Assembly (NCBI GenBank): GCA_023146365.1
Contig: JAGLCE010000111.1
Location: forward strand, 1 to 35,714
Length of the DNA stretch: 35,714 bases
Direction of reading: 5' to 3'
DNA from: Endozoicomonadaceae bacterium
GTDB lineage: Bacteria > Pseudomonadota > Gammaproteobacteria > Pseudomonadales > Endozoicomonadaceae
The position numbers and the translations under genes are program-made. Each line of letters begins with the position of its first letter. Position 1 is the first letter of the stretch. This document shows, piece after piece, positions 7,819-17,556 of this stretch. Below the pieces are notes generated by a model. The model worked only from the letters and a program-made list of their open reading frames with translations, did no database searches and was not told the DNA's origin.

Positions 7819-10800
7819 ATGAAAGTACATATTTTCTCTTCAAAATTATTAGGTTGCCAAAGGGAAGCTCTAGGCATAGACTCAATAACCATAAGAAAAC
7901 CTTTACAGCTACTAATAAGCGTGAAGGACATTCTGGAATCTATTATATTTGGGTACTACAAAGTTGCGGTAGTTGACTCACAAGCTGCAGAGATCGCCCT
8001 TGGATTGGATGCCGGAAAACTAGAATTAATATCAGTTGAAAATCTAAGGAAAAATTATTCACAATATGCAATAACAGTAGCACCAGAAGATAGCCAAAAT
8101 GAGCATCTATCCTTCTTCAAAGACATAAAAGATAATATTTATCAAGCCAGATGCGATAAAAAAGATCACATGTATCACATCACAAGCTTACTAACCAAGC
8201 CAACTTTTTTCACCTATTCTGTCAACGAGTGTCATTCTCAAATCTCTACTAACGTAGATAACGACATAATACCTGATACGGAGTCTAAGAGTGATGCACT
8301 TGACACTAATAAAGACACCACTGGTAAGACTGACAAAGACAACACCACTGACATTACTGATGAAGAGAAAACCACTAGTACTACTGATGAAGAGAGCACC
8401 ACTAGTACTACTGATGAAGAGAGCACCACTAGTACTACTGATGAAGAGAGCACCACTGATACTGATACTGATACTGGCACTGATAGAACATTGCCTTTCC
8501 ATCTCTTACATAACCAATCTCATAGAGAAGGCAACACAACAGATGAAAGAATCGAGTATCTCAGTTCAATAATCACATATGACTCCAGTAAATCTATCTA
8601 TACCACCAAACAGTGTCAGGAATTTGAAAAGAGATTAAAAAACAAACCAAAACAGAGTTTAAGTTCAATACACAAAAAAATAATGCCAGCGTCTTTTTCG
8701 AAAGATGCAACAGACAACAACACCGGTTTTATAAATGTATTAAAAAAATCACCATACATTTTTGAAATTTTTGAAGATACATTCTTATTGGACTCATTCC
8801 ATCAGCAACCTCAATCTGCTATCCAAGCGTTACAAAATGAGTTTCTTGACAAACCCGTAGCCGCTGCATCATTGGGCGACTACAGAAGAGTGTCGATATA
8901 TTATTATATGGCAATCTTAAACGAATCTAGCATAGGAATTATAAAAATCATAAAAGAAATCATGAGAAATATGGAAACTTCGTTTTTTGAATTAAATTAT
9001 CAATCACTTTTTGATTTAAAAGTACTGCGTGAAAATATTTCAGGAGAAGTCATTCATTGTTATTTAAAACACAAAACATTTTTTTTGCAACGTAAAGTGA
9101 AAAATTTTTACAGAAACACAGACATTTCGATTAAAAGTGAACATGAAAAATATACTGATCTCCTATTTAATAAAATGCTCAATGACGTACAAATTCGCTT
9201 TAATTCACGTTACTGGGAAGATAGTGATAGTACACAAACAAGCGAAGATATAACTGGAAATCCTTTATTTTGCACATTTCAATGGCACTACGAATTTGCA
9301 AAAATGAGTGAACCTTTTAGTGGGATTGGTTTTGAAGACCATATATTATATACACAAAAAAAATCGTTACTAGGGACTAAAAATTGGAAAAAACTCAAAG
9401 ATATATATGACGACATGAAAAAATTTAGCGTTGTGAATTTTCAAAATGAAACGCAAGCATTAACAGAAGAAATAATGAATAACGAAAACCATGAAATCAA
9501 AACTCCATTGAACTTATCTAAAATAAACATAAAAATAAATCAATTAGAATCAGAGTCAGAGTCAGAGTCAGAGTCAGAGTCAGAGTCAGAGTCAGACGCA
9601 TTAAAATGCGCTGAAAAGACGAAGACTACAGTAAATTTATTGAATCGTTTAAATGATTATAAAAAAGATTTAATATTAATAATCAACGCAAGATATCTAC
9701 TTTTTTGTTTCGAACAAAAAATCTATCCCCGATGTGACAAAAGTCTTTTGTTAAACAAAGAAGTATGGTCAGACAATGAAAAAAGTGAAGGTCTGCACCT
9801 CTGCTTCAATAAAATCAGTAGTATTGATCAATTAACCCACCCGATTATTAATGAAGCTCAATTAAACTGGATAGTAAAATCTCACAACGAAAATAAGGGA
9901 GAAGTCATAAATGTATGTATTGAAGGTGCAGGACTAGCTGGATTAATGAGTTCCATATCGCAATATAAAATAGGTGCTAACGTCACAGTAGTTGACAATA
10001 GACATATCAATCACAATCAAATTCAAATTGTTAATCTAGATCCAAAAACAATGAGTTGGATAAAATTTCATATGCCACTAGGGTACACCAAATTATTTCC
10101 GAAAACTAAACAGGAAATAGATGACGCTCTTCATACTAAACATGGGATAATAAAATCTGATGGTTTTGGGCTTATCTCCATAAACGAATTAGAAAAAGAA
10201 TTATATAAACAGAACCTTGACTTATCATTAGAATCTACTGGCCCGGATAAAAAGTTAGAATTAGAATGTTTGCCAATGACAGAAATAATAGACGTGGAAG
10301 TTGATAACAGAGGAAACTGTTTTTGTCTAATGAGAAAATCAAATTTTGAGAAGGATAATCATATAGTAGAACAGCACAAACACAGTGAAAATGACAATTT
10401 AAGCAGCAAATCATTTGATATTTTAGTATGCGCAGACGGGAAAACCTCAACAGTTTGTAGATACTTAGACCCCGTTAATATAACAGCAAAACAATATTAC
10501 GGTATATGCACATGGGATATGGACATCACTAATACTAAAATCAATCTATTTGATGATTTTAGATCTGTATTACCACTCGACAAACTAATGGAAAACAAAT
10601 TGAACGAACAGCTTAATGAACAGCTAAGCGATGACAAGCAGACATTAATGTTCGACTCAGATGAACCTTTTATCGATTTAGAACCAGGAGGTGAAGCTCT
10701 TGGGACAGTTATATTAAACAAAATCAAAGAAAGCTTAAAAAATATGAATATTAATAGCATGTCAGATGTTTTGCAAACACGATTATATGAAAACAATCAT

Positions 10801-12336
10801 TGTATTTGTATAGGAATGGAAATACCTGTAGGATACGACAACTGTCTTAACATAATATTGAAACAAGTTCCTGAAGAACAAAAAAATATTGTGACTCATA
10901 TCTTAATAAGATGTTGGTATCAATCTGTAGCTGCTTGTTATGGCTTAGACAAAATTGGAGCAACAATAGATAGAATCAATACAAATCATCATCTTCGATT
11001 CCCGTTACAACAACATAGAGTAAAAAAGAGTCCAATAAAATTAGGTGATAATGGGATGATCATAGCAGTCGGTGATGCATCCTGTACACATCATTTCATG
11101 ACAAAATATGGAATGGCATCTATAAGAGCCGGCGTAGAGCATGCAGAAACACTCACCAGTGCAATAATAAAATCTACATCAGCAGATAATAAAAAAAGCA
11201 AAGACATTAATGATGCTAAAATCACCTATATAGATAATCAATGTTATATTGAGAGCCAACTGATTAAATATGGAATTCAATTACTAGGATTAGACAATGA
11301 TGATAATACTAACCATACAGATGAAATAGAAGATTCAAGGAAACAACAAGTAACAACTTCTGATCATGATCTGCTTCAGACTATAATAAATAAACAAACC
11401 AAAAATAGTCTCCAAGAAGACGGGCAATTAAGTTCAGAATGTAACTTAGCCATACATGAATTCGAAAAAATAAAATCGGAAATTATTAAAAACAAAAAAC
11501 TTATTGAAGAAAAAATGAGTCTATTGCAAGAAAAAAACAAAACAATAAAAACCTTATTATTATCACGATACGATAAAATAATCTGTGATTTATGCACATG
11601 TAGATCCACAGAAAAGCTTGCTGATTTAGTAGAAGAAGAAAATAAAGTTTTAACTAACATTGAAGATGCAATATTTATTAATTCAATAAGTAAAGCAGAG
11701 AAAATAACTGATAATATAATTGAATCAATAAAAATCATATATGACCATAAACTGAAAAAAGCCCAGCGGCTTAGCAGTGAAAACCCTGAGGTACAGCCCA
11801 CTTTTTGGAGTATAAATAACAATCCTGTCTTTAAAAGTCAACAAAAAACAAATTTATTTAATTCATTAATAATGTATATCTCCAAAGAGCAAAATAGAAT
11901 TATTTGTCACTTCAATCAATCAGATAAAATCAAATTTGATCACAGTGCAGCAAAAAGAGATGTTCGAGAGTTAAAAACATTCACAAATATTTTTTGGCCA
12001 ACATCACAAAGTAAAGAGTCATTTTTTATCGATACTGATGTACTATCTATAAATAATGAATTTAATGCGATGTCAGATAGTTTATTCATATCTCGCTGGC
12101 GTGAACCAGAAAAAAGAATAAGCATTGTTTCAATATTTAAAGATAAGCAAGACGAAGAACCCATATTTTCTAAAATTGAACATCTGACTAAAAGAGTTAA
12201 ATCATTGGAATCGATGTTACAACCTCATAAAAAATCTTTTGAGCTGGAAACCATTTTAATTAACATGGACGATATTAACAATCAGGCAAGGCAGTTATCT
12301 GAACAAGCTCATACGCTATTAAATCAATCAGTATAG
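7819..12336 (+). CDS. 1505-aa protein with an internal class A FAD-dependent monooxygenase domain
   Basis: I chose ATG 7819 (GGAA at 7805, 10 nt upstream). The frame also allows TTG 7786, which has no ribosome site. Residues 1-175 are unrecognised. Residues 180-222 are a TTDEES minisatellite plus TD dipeptides, and about 240-570 look helical and are unrecognised. An ES8 linker (577-592) precedes the flavoprotein part. That part has GxGxxG at 703-708 (CIEGAGLAGL) with an acidic residue ending the next strand (VTVVDNR), the DG motif at 873-874 (LVCADGKTSTVCRYL), and the GD motif at 1085-1086 (AVGDASCTHHFMTKYGM). Together these define the PHBH-type FAD fold, which uses NAD(P)H and O2 to hydroxylate a substrate. 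Helical, coiled-coil-like segments (about 1204-1250 and 1450-1505) finish the protein. No signal peptide is seen. The family's usual length is 350-550 aa, so this is a large multidomain form. The substrate is unknown, and a host-directed effector is only inference. Confidence 0.85.
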   Translation: MKVHIFSSKLLGCQREALGIDSITIRKPLQLLISVKDILESIIFGYYKVAVVDSQAAEIALGLDAGKLELISVENLRKNYSQYAITVAPEDSQNEHLSFFKDIKDNIYQARCDKKDHMYHITSLLTKPTFFTYSVNECHSQISTNVDNDIIPDTESKSDALDTNKDTTGKTDKDNTTDITDEEKTTSTTDEESTTSTTDEESTTSTTDEESTTDTDTDTGTDRTLPFHLLHNQSHREGNTTDERIEYLSSIITYDSSKSIYTTKQCQEFEKRLKNKPKQSLSSIHKKIMPASFSKDATDNNTGFINVLKKSPYIFEIFEDTFLLDSFHQQPQSAIQALQNEFLDKPVAAASLGDYRRVSIYYYMAILNESSIGIIKIIKEIMRNMETSFFELNYQSLFDLKVLRENISGEVIHCYLKHKTFFLQRKVKNFYRNTDISIKSEHEKYTDLLFNKMLNDVQIRFNSRYWEDSDSTQTSEDITGNPLFCTFQWHYEFAKMSEPFSGIGFEDHILYTQKKSLLGTKNWKKLKDIYDDMKKFSVVNFQNETQALTEEIMNNENHEIKTPLNLSKINIKINQLESESESESESESESESDALKCAEKTKTTVNLLNRLNDYKKDLILIINARYLLFCFEQKIYPRCDKSLLLNKEVWSDNEKSEGLHLCFNKISSIDQLTHPIINEAQLNWIVKSHNENKGEVINVCIEGAGLAGLMSSISQYKIGANVTVVDNRHINHNQIQIVNLDPKTMSWIKFHMPLGYTKLFPKTKQEIDDALHTKHGIIKSDGFGLISINELEKELYKQNLDLSLESTGPDKKLELECLPMTEIIDVEVDNRGNCFCLMRKSNFEKDNHIVEQHKHSENDNLSSKSFDILVCADGKTSTVCRYLDPVNITAKQYYGICTWDMDITNTKINLFDDFRSVLPLDKLMENKLNEQLNEQLSDDKQTLMFDSDEPFIDLEPGGEALGTVILNKIKESLKNMNINSMSDVLQTRLYENNHCICIGMEIPVGYDNCLNIILKQVPEEQKNIVTHILIRCWYQSVAACYGLDKIGATIDRINTNHHLRFPLQQHRVKKSPIKLGDNGMIIAVGDASCTHHFMTKYGMASIRAGVEHAETLTSAIIKSTSADNKKSKDINDAKITYIDNQCYIESQLIKYGIQLLGLDNDDNTNHTDEIEDSRKQQVTTSDHDLLQTIINKQTKNSLQEDGQLSSECNLAIHEFEKIKSEIIKNKKLIEEKMSLLQEKNKTIKTLLLSRYDKIICDLCTCRSTEKLADLVEEENKVLTNIEDAIFINSISKAEKITDNIIESIKIIYDHKLKKAQRLSSENPEVQPTFWSINNNPVFKSQQKTNLFNSLIMYISKEQNRIICHFNQSDKIKFDHSAAKRDVRELKTFTNIFWPTSQSKESFFIDTDVLSINNEFNAMSDSLFISRWREPEKRISIVSIFKDKQDEEPIFSKIEHLTKRVKSLESMLQPHKKSFELETILINMDDINNQARQLSEQAHTLLNQSV
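8356..8484 (+). repeat. 27-bp minisatellite (about 4 units) followed by ACTGAT hexamers
   Basis: The unit ACTGATGAAGAG-AGCACCACTAGTACT is repeated from 8356, the first copy slightly divergent. It encodes TDEESTTST. It passes into ACTGAT hexamers (8455-8484, one variant ACTGGC) encoding TD dipeptides. The units are directly tandem without spacers, so this is not a CRISPR array. Confidence 0.9.
9547..9594 (+). repeat. Hexanucleotide repeat, GAATCA + 7 x GAGTCA
   Basis: Eight Glu-Ser dipeptides in frame, forming an acidic linker just before the flavoprotein domain. Confidence 0.95.
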
Positions 12337-12507
12337 GGAAATAATAACAACCGTTAATCAACAGATAACAGAAACTGACAAACAGATTCAAAGTAATGGC
12401 GGGGGTTGCAGCTCGTCATTTAATTTACTTGTAAGTGCAGCGGATAGCATCTTTTTTAGCCGATCGATTTAACGAAGAAATAGCAGAAAGGGCACTATAC
12501 CACCTTC

Positions 12508-12709
12508 AACTCCAGAAAAAAAACACTTCTTAAGACTCCCTATAATATTATGAATGAAGCTGATTCATTGGCAAAAGCAGGTTTTTTCTATAAAGATTAA
12601 CAACATCAAAGAAGACTATATTAACTGTAATTTATATTGATACAACGTTCTCAAGATACTTTAATTTCTTAAATATTCCCCATATCAACGGCTTACATTT
12701 CCATCCTGT
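12508..12709 (+). pseudogene. Decayed BIR (IAP-type) domain
   Basis: Frame 1 from 12508 reads NSRKKTLLKTPYNIM and NEADSLAKAGFFYKD, matching the start of a BIR domain (R..TF...P....LA.AGFFY). After TAA 12598 the next frame continues KINNIKEDYINC with Cys at 12626. BIR spacing (C-x2-C-x16-H-x6-C) puts the last Cys 27 codons later, and TGT 12707 is exactly there, preceded by FPS (BIRs usually end FPxC). The second Cys position is TAT (one base from TGT) and the His position is CAA (one base from CAT/CAC). There are in-frame stops at 12638 and 12662 and one frameshift near TATAAAG. The intact BIR2 at 28948-30129 has the similar GFFYKSTND. It looks like a dead relative of that gene; the match is by eye only. 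Confidence 0.5.
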
Positions 12710-13012
12710 CATACCACTGACAAAGCATACACACGTAATGATCAACAATCCATAATACCGTCAAAAACTTCATAGCATATTGTTTTTTAAAATAACCAGA
12801 ATTTATTTTTACTATTTTTTTTCTACTATCTCATCCTCAATTCTGCGACGCTCTGTGTCATGATACCCAATGAATAGCCTGAACTATTCAACGTATAATA
12901 ACCCACCTAACAAATTTATTATTATATGATATTTTTCGTATATGCCTAAATATATTAAAAGAACTTACAATGGAACCGCTCTCATTTTGCTAAACTATAT
13001 TATTGATGATCA
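12710..13012. other. Intergenic stretch, no gene recognised
   Basis: Stops occur in every frame and composition is AT-rich. A TATATT at 12996-13001 just before the next gene could be a -10 box, but no matching -35 is seen. It marks the change from AT-rich accessory DNA to core genes. Confidence 0.5.
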
Positions 13013-14992
13013 TTGAAAGTAATAGAAATAATTCATAATCAAATATTATCATTTTTAGACCAAGAACAACGCCCATTATTGTACAAAGCTGTTAGGCAAA
13101 GGATTATGCTACAAAAATTATTATTAGCCTCTATTTTTATTCTGCTCACTTACGGTTTCTGGATCAGCCCCGAATTCAAAATTATCGCCGCCGGCATCGC
13201 CGTATTTCTATTCGGAATGCTGTGCCTTGAGAAGGGTTTCAAAGCGTTCACGGGCGGAATGCTAAAGAAACTATTGAATAGCATGACCCGAACACGAGCC
13301 GGTAGCTTCTCTTTTGGACTCTTATCCACCACATTTCTACAATCCAGCTCTCTGGTATCAGTTATCACACTATCATTTTTAAGCACCGAACTGATTACCC
13401 TGTTTCAAGGTATCGGCATTATTTTTGGCGCCAATCTTGGATCAACCTTCGGCACATGGATCATTGCTGCTCTGGGGATAAAAATCAATATCTCCACTTA
13501 TGCGATGCCACTGCTGGTCTTTGGCATCTTGCTACAATTCAAAAAAAACCGGCAGATAAAAGGCTGTGGCTTTGCCATTCTAGGAATGGGCTTTCTGATT
13601 CTCGGCATCCATTATGTAAAAGAGGGGTTTACAACATTCAGCCATGACGGCGAACTGTTCTCCATCTTTAACGACAATAATAACATCCTTTTCTTTGTCC
13701 TGACGGGTACCGTTCTGACGGTTCTTATTCAATCCTGCCATGCCTTCCTCGTACTCATAATTACGGCTCTGGCCAGTGGTCAACTGGGGTATGAAGCCGC
13801 ACTGGCGATGTGTATAGGCTCCAATATCGGCACGACCACAACCATCTTTTTAGGTGCGATCAACGCAGGCAGTGATAGCAAACGACTAGCTATCGCTAAT
13901 CTTTTGTTCAAGATGCTGCCTGCTTTGATTATTCTTCCACTACTACCGCTGTTTATCTTGCTCAATGATGAACTCGCAACACTTTTGGGCATTGCGCTCA
14001 CTGATTACACACTAAAGCTGGCACTCTTTCACACGCTATTCAGTTTACTTGGGGCTCTATTGCTAATGCCCGTACTCCCACTGATAGTCAAAACACTACA
14101 GACACTGTTTATCAGCAAAGAAGAAGGCAACACACTGCCATTGAGCATGCCGGATGGCCAGATAGAACATGCTATCTACCTGACCGAAGCGGCAAAGAAT
14201 CACCCAGAAACTGCCCTGAAAGCGCTACAACAGGAGTGTGCACACCTCTATCACAACACAGTCACACTGATCTGTTTTGGCATTTATATCAATGGTGAGC
14301 AGTTATTAAAGAGTCGTGATCTGGTCTCTCTGACCAACGGTCGCATCCCCCCCTGGCCAAATTGGAGCATCAATAAACTCTATAAACGGCATATAAAAAG
14401 CATCTATACCGATATCCTTGATTACAGCACGGCTATGGAAGGCGAACTTGACCAGCATCAGTCAGCAGAGCTGTTTGCCACTAAACTCGCCTGCCGTAAC
14501 TTCATTGAGGCGGTCAAGGATCTCAAGCATCTTAACAACAATATGGCTTGCCATATCCACTCTGATAACGCCTTCATACGAGAACAGTACAACCGACTCC
14601 GCCGACGTATCGCTGTGACAATGAAAGAAATTCAAATTATCAGCGACAACCCGCCTGAAGAGGCAATTGCCAGCACTGACCAGTTAAAACTGAGACTACA
14701 TCAACAGGATCTTCTTAGTAGCGAAGAACTTGAGCGATTAATTCAAAATGATAAAGTAGACTCGTTTGTCGCCAGTTCACTCATTAACGATAACGGATAT
14801 GTACACAATATCTGTAACAGTCTGATCGATGGTGCGGTCATTGTTTTACTCGGAGGCAATCTCGACATCATGCACCTTGATGACTCTCTGCAATCGCCCT
14901 CTTTTGATAGCTTCGATCAACCCAAACCTAAGAAGAAAAGTCGTTCATGCTTCACTTTTATCAAACATACTTTTCTCAAGCATAAGTGTTGA
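13013..14992 (+). CDS. Na+/phosphate cotransporter family protein with PhoU-like C-terminus
   Basis: 659 aa. The membrane half (about residues 30-370) has two inverted Na/Pi-cotransporter repeats. The first has TTFLQSSSLVSVITLSFL and GANLGSTFGTW; the second has TVLIQSCHAFLVLIITALAS and GSNIGTTTTIFLG. The family motif QSSS is intact in the first repeat but QSCH in the second. The C-terminal 250 residues are helical and PhoU-like, as in many bacterial members. It should take up phosphate with Na+ at the inner membrane. The longest frame starts at TTG 13013, immediately after in-frame stops and without a ribosome site. ATG 13106 (RIMLQKLLLASIF, right before the first membrane helix, with AGGCAAAGGA upstream) is a good alternative giving 628 aa. 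It ends 18 bp from the converging thyA gene. Confidence 0.85.
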   Translation: MKVIEIIHNQILSFLDQEQRPLLYKAVRQRIMLQKLLLASIFILLTYGFWISPEFKIIAAGIAVFLFGMLCLEKGFKAFTGGMLKKLLNSMTRTRAGSFSFGLLSTTFLQSSSLVSVITLSFLSTELITLFQGIGIIFGANLGSTFGTWIIAALGIKINISTYAMPLLVFGILLQFKKNRQIKGCGFAILGMGFLILGIHYVKEGFTTFSHDGELFSIFNDNNNILFFVLTGTVLTVLIQSCHAFLVLIITALASGQLGYEAALAMCIGSNIGTTTTIFLGAINAGSDSKRLAIANLLFKMLPALIILPLLPLFILLNDELATLLGIALTDYTLKLALFHTLFSLLGALLLMPVLPLIVKTLQTLFISKEEGNTLPLSMPDGQIEHAIYLTEAAKNHPETALKALQQECAHLYHNTVTLICFGIYINGEQLLKSRDLVSLTNGRIPPWPNWSINKLYKRHIKSIYTDILDYSTAMEGELDQHQSAELFATKLACRNFIEAVKDLKHLNNNMACHIHSDNAFIREQYNRLRRRIAVTMKEIQIISDNPPEEAIASTDQLKLRLHQQDLLSSEELERLIQNDKVDSFVASSLINDNGYVHNICNSLIDGAVIVLLGGNLDIMHLDDSLQSPSFDSFDQPKPKKKSRSCFTFIKHTFLKHKC

Positions 14993-15010
14993 AACAATCC
15001 ATTCGAAACG

Positions 15011-15844
15011 TTATACCGCCACAGGCGCTTTAATAGAAGGATGCGCTTGATAATTCTGCAACTCAAAATCCTCAAACTGATATTTAAAGATATTCCTCAC
15101 AGCAGGATTCAGTGTCATGGATGGCAGTGGGTAAGGCTCCCGAGCAAGCTGGATTTTAACCTGTTCAGCATGATTGGAATAGAGATGTGCATCACCGAAG
15201 GTATGCACAAAATCACCCAATCCGAGGTCACACACTTTGGCAATCATCATAGTGAGCAACGCATAGGAGGCAATATTGAATGGAACGCCTAGGATAATAT
15301 CCGCACTACGCTGGTAGAGTTGACAGGATAACCTGTTATTTTGCACATAAAATTGAAATAAACAGTGGCAAGGTGGCAACGCCTGCTTACCCAGAGCGGC
15401 ATTCTCACAGGGTGTCACGCGGACATTCGGCAACACAACTGGGTTCCAGGCACTAATGACTAGGCGACGAGAGTCAGGATTACGCTTTATTTCATCGATC
15501 AGCTGGCTGATCTGGTCTACCCTCTCTCCGTTCGGCCCTTCCCAAGAACGCCACTGCTTGCCATAAACCGGACCCAGATCACCTTCCGACGTCGCCCAAT
15601 CATTCCAGATAGAAACCCCATTCTCTTGCAGATAAGCAATATTCGTTTCACCTCGGAGAAACCAAAGCAGTTCGTGAATAATAGAACGGAGGTGGCACTT
15701 CTTGGTGGTCACCAGCGGGAACCCTTCACCGAGGTTAAACCGCATCTGGTAACCAAACACACTCCACGTGCCGGTTCCGGTACGATCATCCTTGTAAACG
15801 CCATGCTCTTTCACATAACGCATCAAATCCAGATATTGCTTCAT
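15011..15844 (-). CDS. thyA: Thymidylate synthase
   Basis: 277 aa. It methylates dUMP to dTMP with methylene-tetrahydrofolate. The catalytic cysteine is C159 in ALPPCHCLFQFYVQ. Also seen are the dUMP-binding Arg region (DDRTGTGTWSVFGYQMRF), SRRLVISAWNP, QLYQRSADIILGVPFNIASY and FVHTFGDAHLYSNH. It is slightly longer than the E. coli enzyme (264 aa) because of a short insertion before the active site (CENAALGKQALPPC). It is the last gene of the minus-strand group rppH-ptsP-TauE/SafE-lgt-thyA and starts 12 bp after lgt ends, the common gammaproteobacterial order. All key residues are present, so it should be functional. Confidence 0.97.
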   Translation of the reverse strand: MKQYLDLMRYVKEHGVYKDDRTGTGTWSVFGYQMRFNLGEGFPLVTTKKCHLRSIIHELLWFLRGETNIAYLQENGVSIWNDWATSEGDLGPVYGKQWRSWEGPNGERVDQISQLIDEIKRNPDSRRLVISAWNPVVLPNVRVTPCENAALGKQALPPCHCLFQFYVQNNRLSCQLYQRSADIILGVPFNIASYALLTMMIAKVCDLGLGDFVHTFGDAHLYSNHAEQVKIQLAREPYPLPSMTLNPAVRNIFKYQFEDFELQNYQAHPSIKAPVAV

Positions 15845-15856
15845 ATTAGTCTCAAA

Positions 15857-16705
15857 CTATCTACCCGCTTCGCTGTGCATCGCCAGCCACTGACGGTCAT
15901 CGCTATTGGCACCTTCAACGAGGGGATGACGGCTGTATCCCAGCCAGATCAGCAACACACCGGCAAGCATCATCGGTATGGATAACAGCTGACCCATCGT
16001 CAGCCACTCCCAAGCGATAAAGCCGATCTGGCCGTCAGGTTCTCTTGCGAACTCGACCACAAATCTGAAAACACTGTAACATATTAAAAACAGCCCTGAC
16101 ACCGCGAATCTTGGCCGTTGTTTAGAGGAAAACCACCAGAGAATAGAGAAAAGTGCCACCCCTTCCAGAGCGAACTGGTAGAGCTGAGAGGGATGCCTTC
16201 CCAGCGATCCCGGGGCATTCGGAAAGACCATCGCCCAAGGGAGATCCGAGACTCGACCCCAAAGCTCGCCACCGATAAAGTTACCAATTCGTCCAACACC
16301 TAACCCGAACGGTACCAATGGCGCAATGAAATCGGTCATTTGAAAAAACGATTTATTGAGTGCCTTCCCCTGAACGTACATCGCCAGTAATACGCCAAGC
16401 AAGCCGCCATGAAACGACATGCCACCTTCCCAGACCTTAAATAGCCAAAGCGGATCATGCAGAAAATAGTCAAAATGATACAATAACACATATCCGAACC
16501 GACCACCCAGCACCACACCCAGTGCTGAAAAAAAAATTACATCACTCAGATGCTTCTCTGGCCATAAGCCCCCAGACTGGTGACAACGACGCTGTCCCAG
16601 CCACCAAGCCATCGAAAAACCAACTAGATACATCAGACCGTACCAATGTATTTGTATGGGTCCGATCACAATGGCAACCGGATCAATGGCAGGATATTGA
16701 ATCAA
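15857..16705 (-). CDS. lgt: Phosphatidylglycerol-prolipoprotein diacylglyceryl transferase
   Basis: 282 aa integral membrane enzyme that adds diacylglycerol to the lipobox Cys of prolipoproteins, the first step of lipoprotein maturation. The family signature is present as GVGRIGNFIGGELWGR, along with IHWYGLMYLVGF, the GGRFGYVLLY segment and the SFHGGLLG loop holding the essential His. The start is TTG 16705, giving MIQYPAIDPVAIVIG. It is fixed by GGGAG about 8 nt upstream inside the end of the preceding permease gene, whose stop is only 3 bases away, so the two are probably translationally coupled. Length and motifs are normal for the family. Confidence 0.96.
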   Translation of the reverse strand: MIQYPAIDPVAIVIGPIQIHWYGLMYLVGFSMAWWLGQRRCHQSGGLWPEKHLSDVIFFSALGVVLGGRFGYVLLYHFDYFLHDPLWLFKVWEGGMSFHGGLLGVLLAMYVQGKALNKSFFQMTDFIAPLVPFGLGVGRIGNFIGGELWGRVSDLPWAMVFPNAPGSLGRHPSQLYQFALEGVALFSILWWFSSKQRPRFAVSGLFLICYSVFRFVVEFAREPDGQIGFIAWEWLTMGQLLSIPMMLAGVLLIWLGYSRHPLVEGANSDDRQWLAMHSEAGR

Positions 16706-16708
16706 TCG

Positions 16709-17497
16709 TCAGCTCCCAAGTATTAATTTCAGGCCAATCAACAGCAACAAGAAGGCGAAGAGAGAGCGCAGCTTATCTGCCGGCAGGCGGTGCATCATCA
16801 CTGCACCTAAACGTGCACAAGGTACGCTGACCACTACGATACTTAAAAATGCTGGCCAATAGACAAAACCGGTACTGAAATTTGGCAATAGCAAGTTGTC
16901 ATAGCCCAGCAACATATAAAACAGGGCACCGACAATCGCAATCGGCAAACCACAAGCGGCGGCTGTACCAACCGCTCTCTTCATTATCATGCCGTAACGG
17001 ACCAACAACGGCATGATGACTATTCCACCGCCAATACCGAAAACGACTGAGACATAACCAACAGCGCCACCCATTACCCCCAGGGTTTTACGTCCTATCA
17101 GACGGTGAGTCGTTTGCTGACCCTCTCCCCGATACAAACGCCAGGCACCAATGATTGAAAAGACCCCTATCAGGCTCTGTAACAAATGATCACTGATATG
17201 AAGCACAGTAGCCACGCCCAGCACAGCGCCCAAGCAAATCCCCGGTACCAGAAGGCGGACGATAGACCAGTCGATGCCCTCTTTCTGATAATGACCACTC
17301 ACGGAACTCAGCGATGTAAGAATGATGGTTGCCAGAGATGTACCTACCGCTATATGCGTCACCAGACTGGGTGACACCCCCTGAAGATTTAGAACAAAAA
17401 TAAGCGCTGGAACGATAATAATACCGCCCCCTATGCCAAACAATCCGGCCATCAACCCGGCGACTGCACCGACCAACAGGAATCCAATGAACAGCAT
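16709..17497 (-). CDS. TauE/SafE family permease
   Basis: 262 aa with about eight hydrophobic segments. It has the family's two related halves, each opening with a glycine-rich GIGGG: GLFGIGGGIIIVPAL near the N-terminus and VVFGIGGGIVIMPLL at about residue 155. The TauE/SafE family exports or imports small sulfur-containing or organic anions across the inner membrane; the substrate of this member cannot be read from sequence. A permease of this family at this place, between ptsP and lgt, is common in gammaproteobacteria. It starts 59 bp after ptsP and is followed almost directly by lgt. Confidence 0.9.
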   Translation of the reverse strand: MLFIGFLLVGAVAGLMAGLFGIGGGIIIVPALIFVLNLQGVSPSLVTHIAVGTSLATIILTSLSSVSGHYQKEGIDWSIVRLLVPGICLGAVLGVATVLHISDHLLQSLIGVFSIIGAWRLYRGEGQQTTHRLIGRKTLGVMGGAVGYVSVVFGIGGGIVIMPLLVRYGMIMKRAVGTAAACGLPIAIVGALFYMLLGYDNLLLPNFSTGFVYWPAFLSIVVVSVPCARLGAVMMHRLPADKLRSLFAFLLLLIGLKLILGS

Positions 17498-17556
17498 CTC
17501 ACACTACGCTCAGGCTGGCATTCATCGCTCTCATGTCAAGCAGGATCATTCTTTTA

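Noticed and set aside
8356..8484. Possible CRISPR array
   Set aside because: Units are directly tandem with no unique spacers, and they are read in frame as protein.
8191..8572. Three extra frames across the 27-bp repeat
   Set aside because: The tandem repeat keeps several frames open; the flavoprotein frame explains the region.
9900..11150. MICAL-type actin monooxygenase
   Set aside because: The PHBH-type motifs fit only in general; the GD motif differs from MICAL and no calponin or LIM domain is seen.
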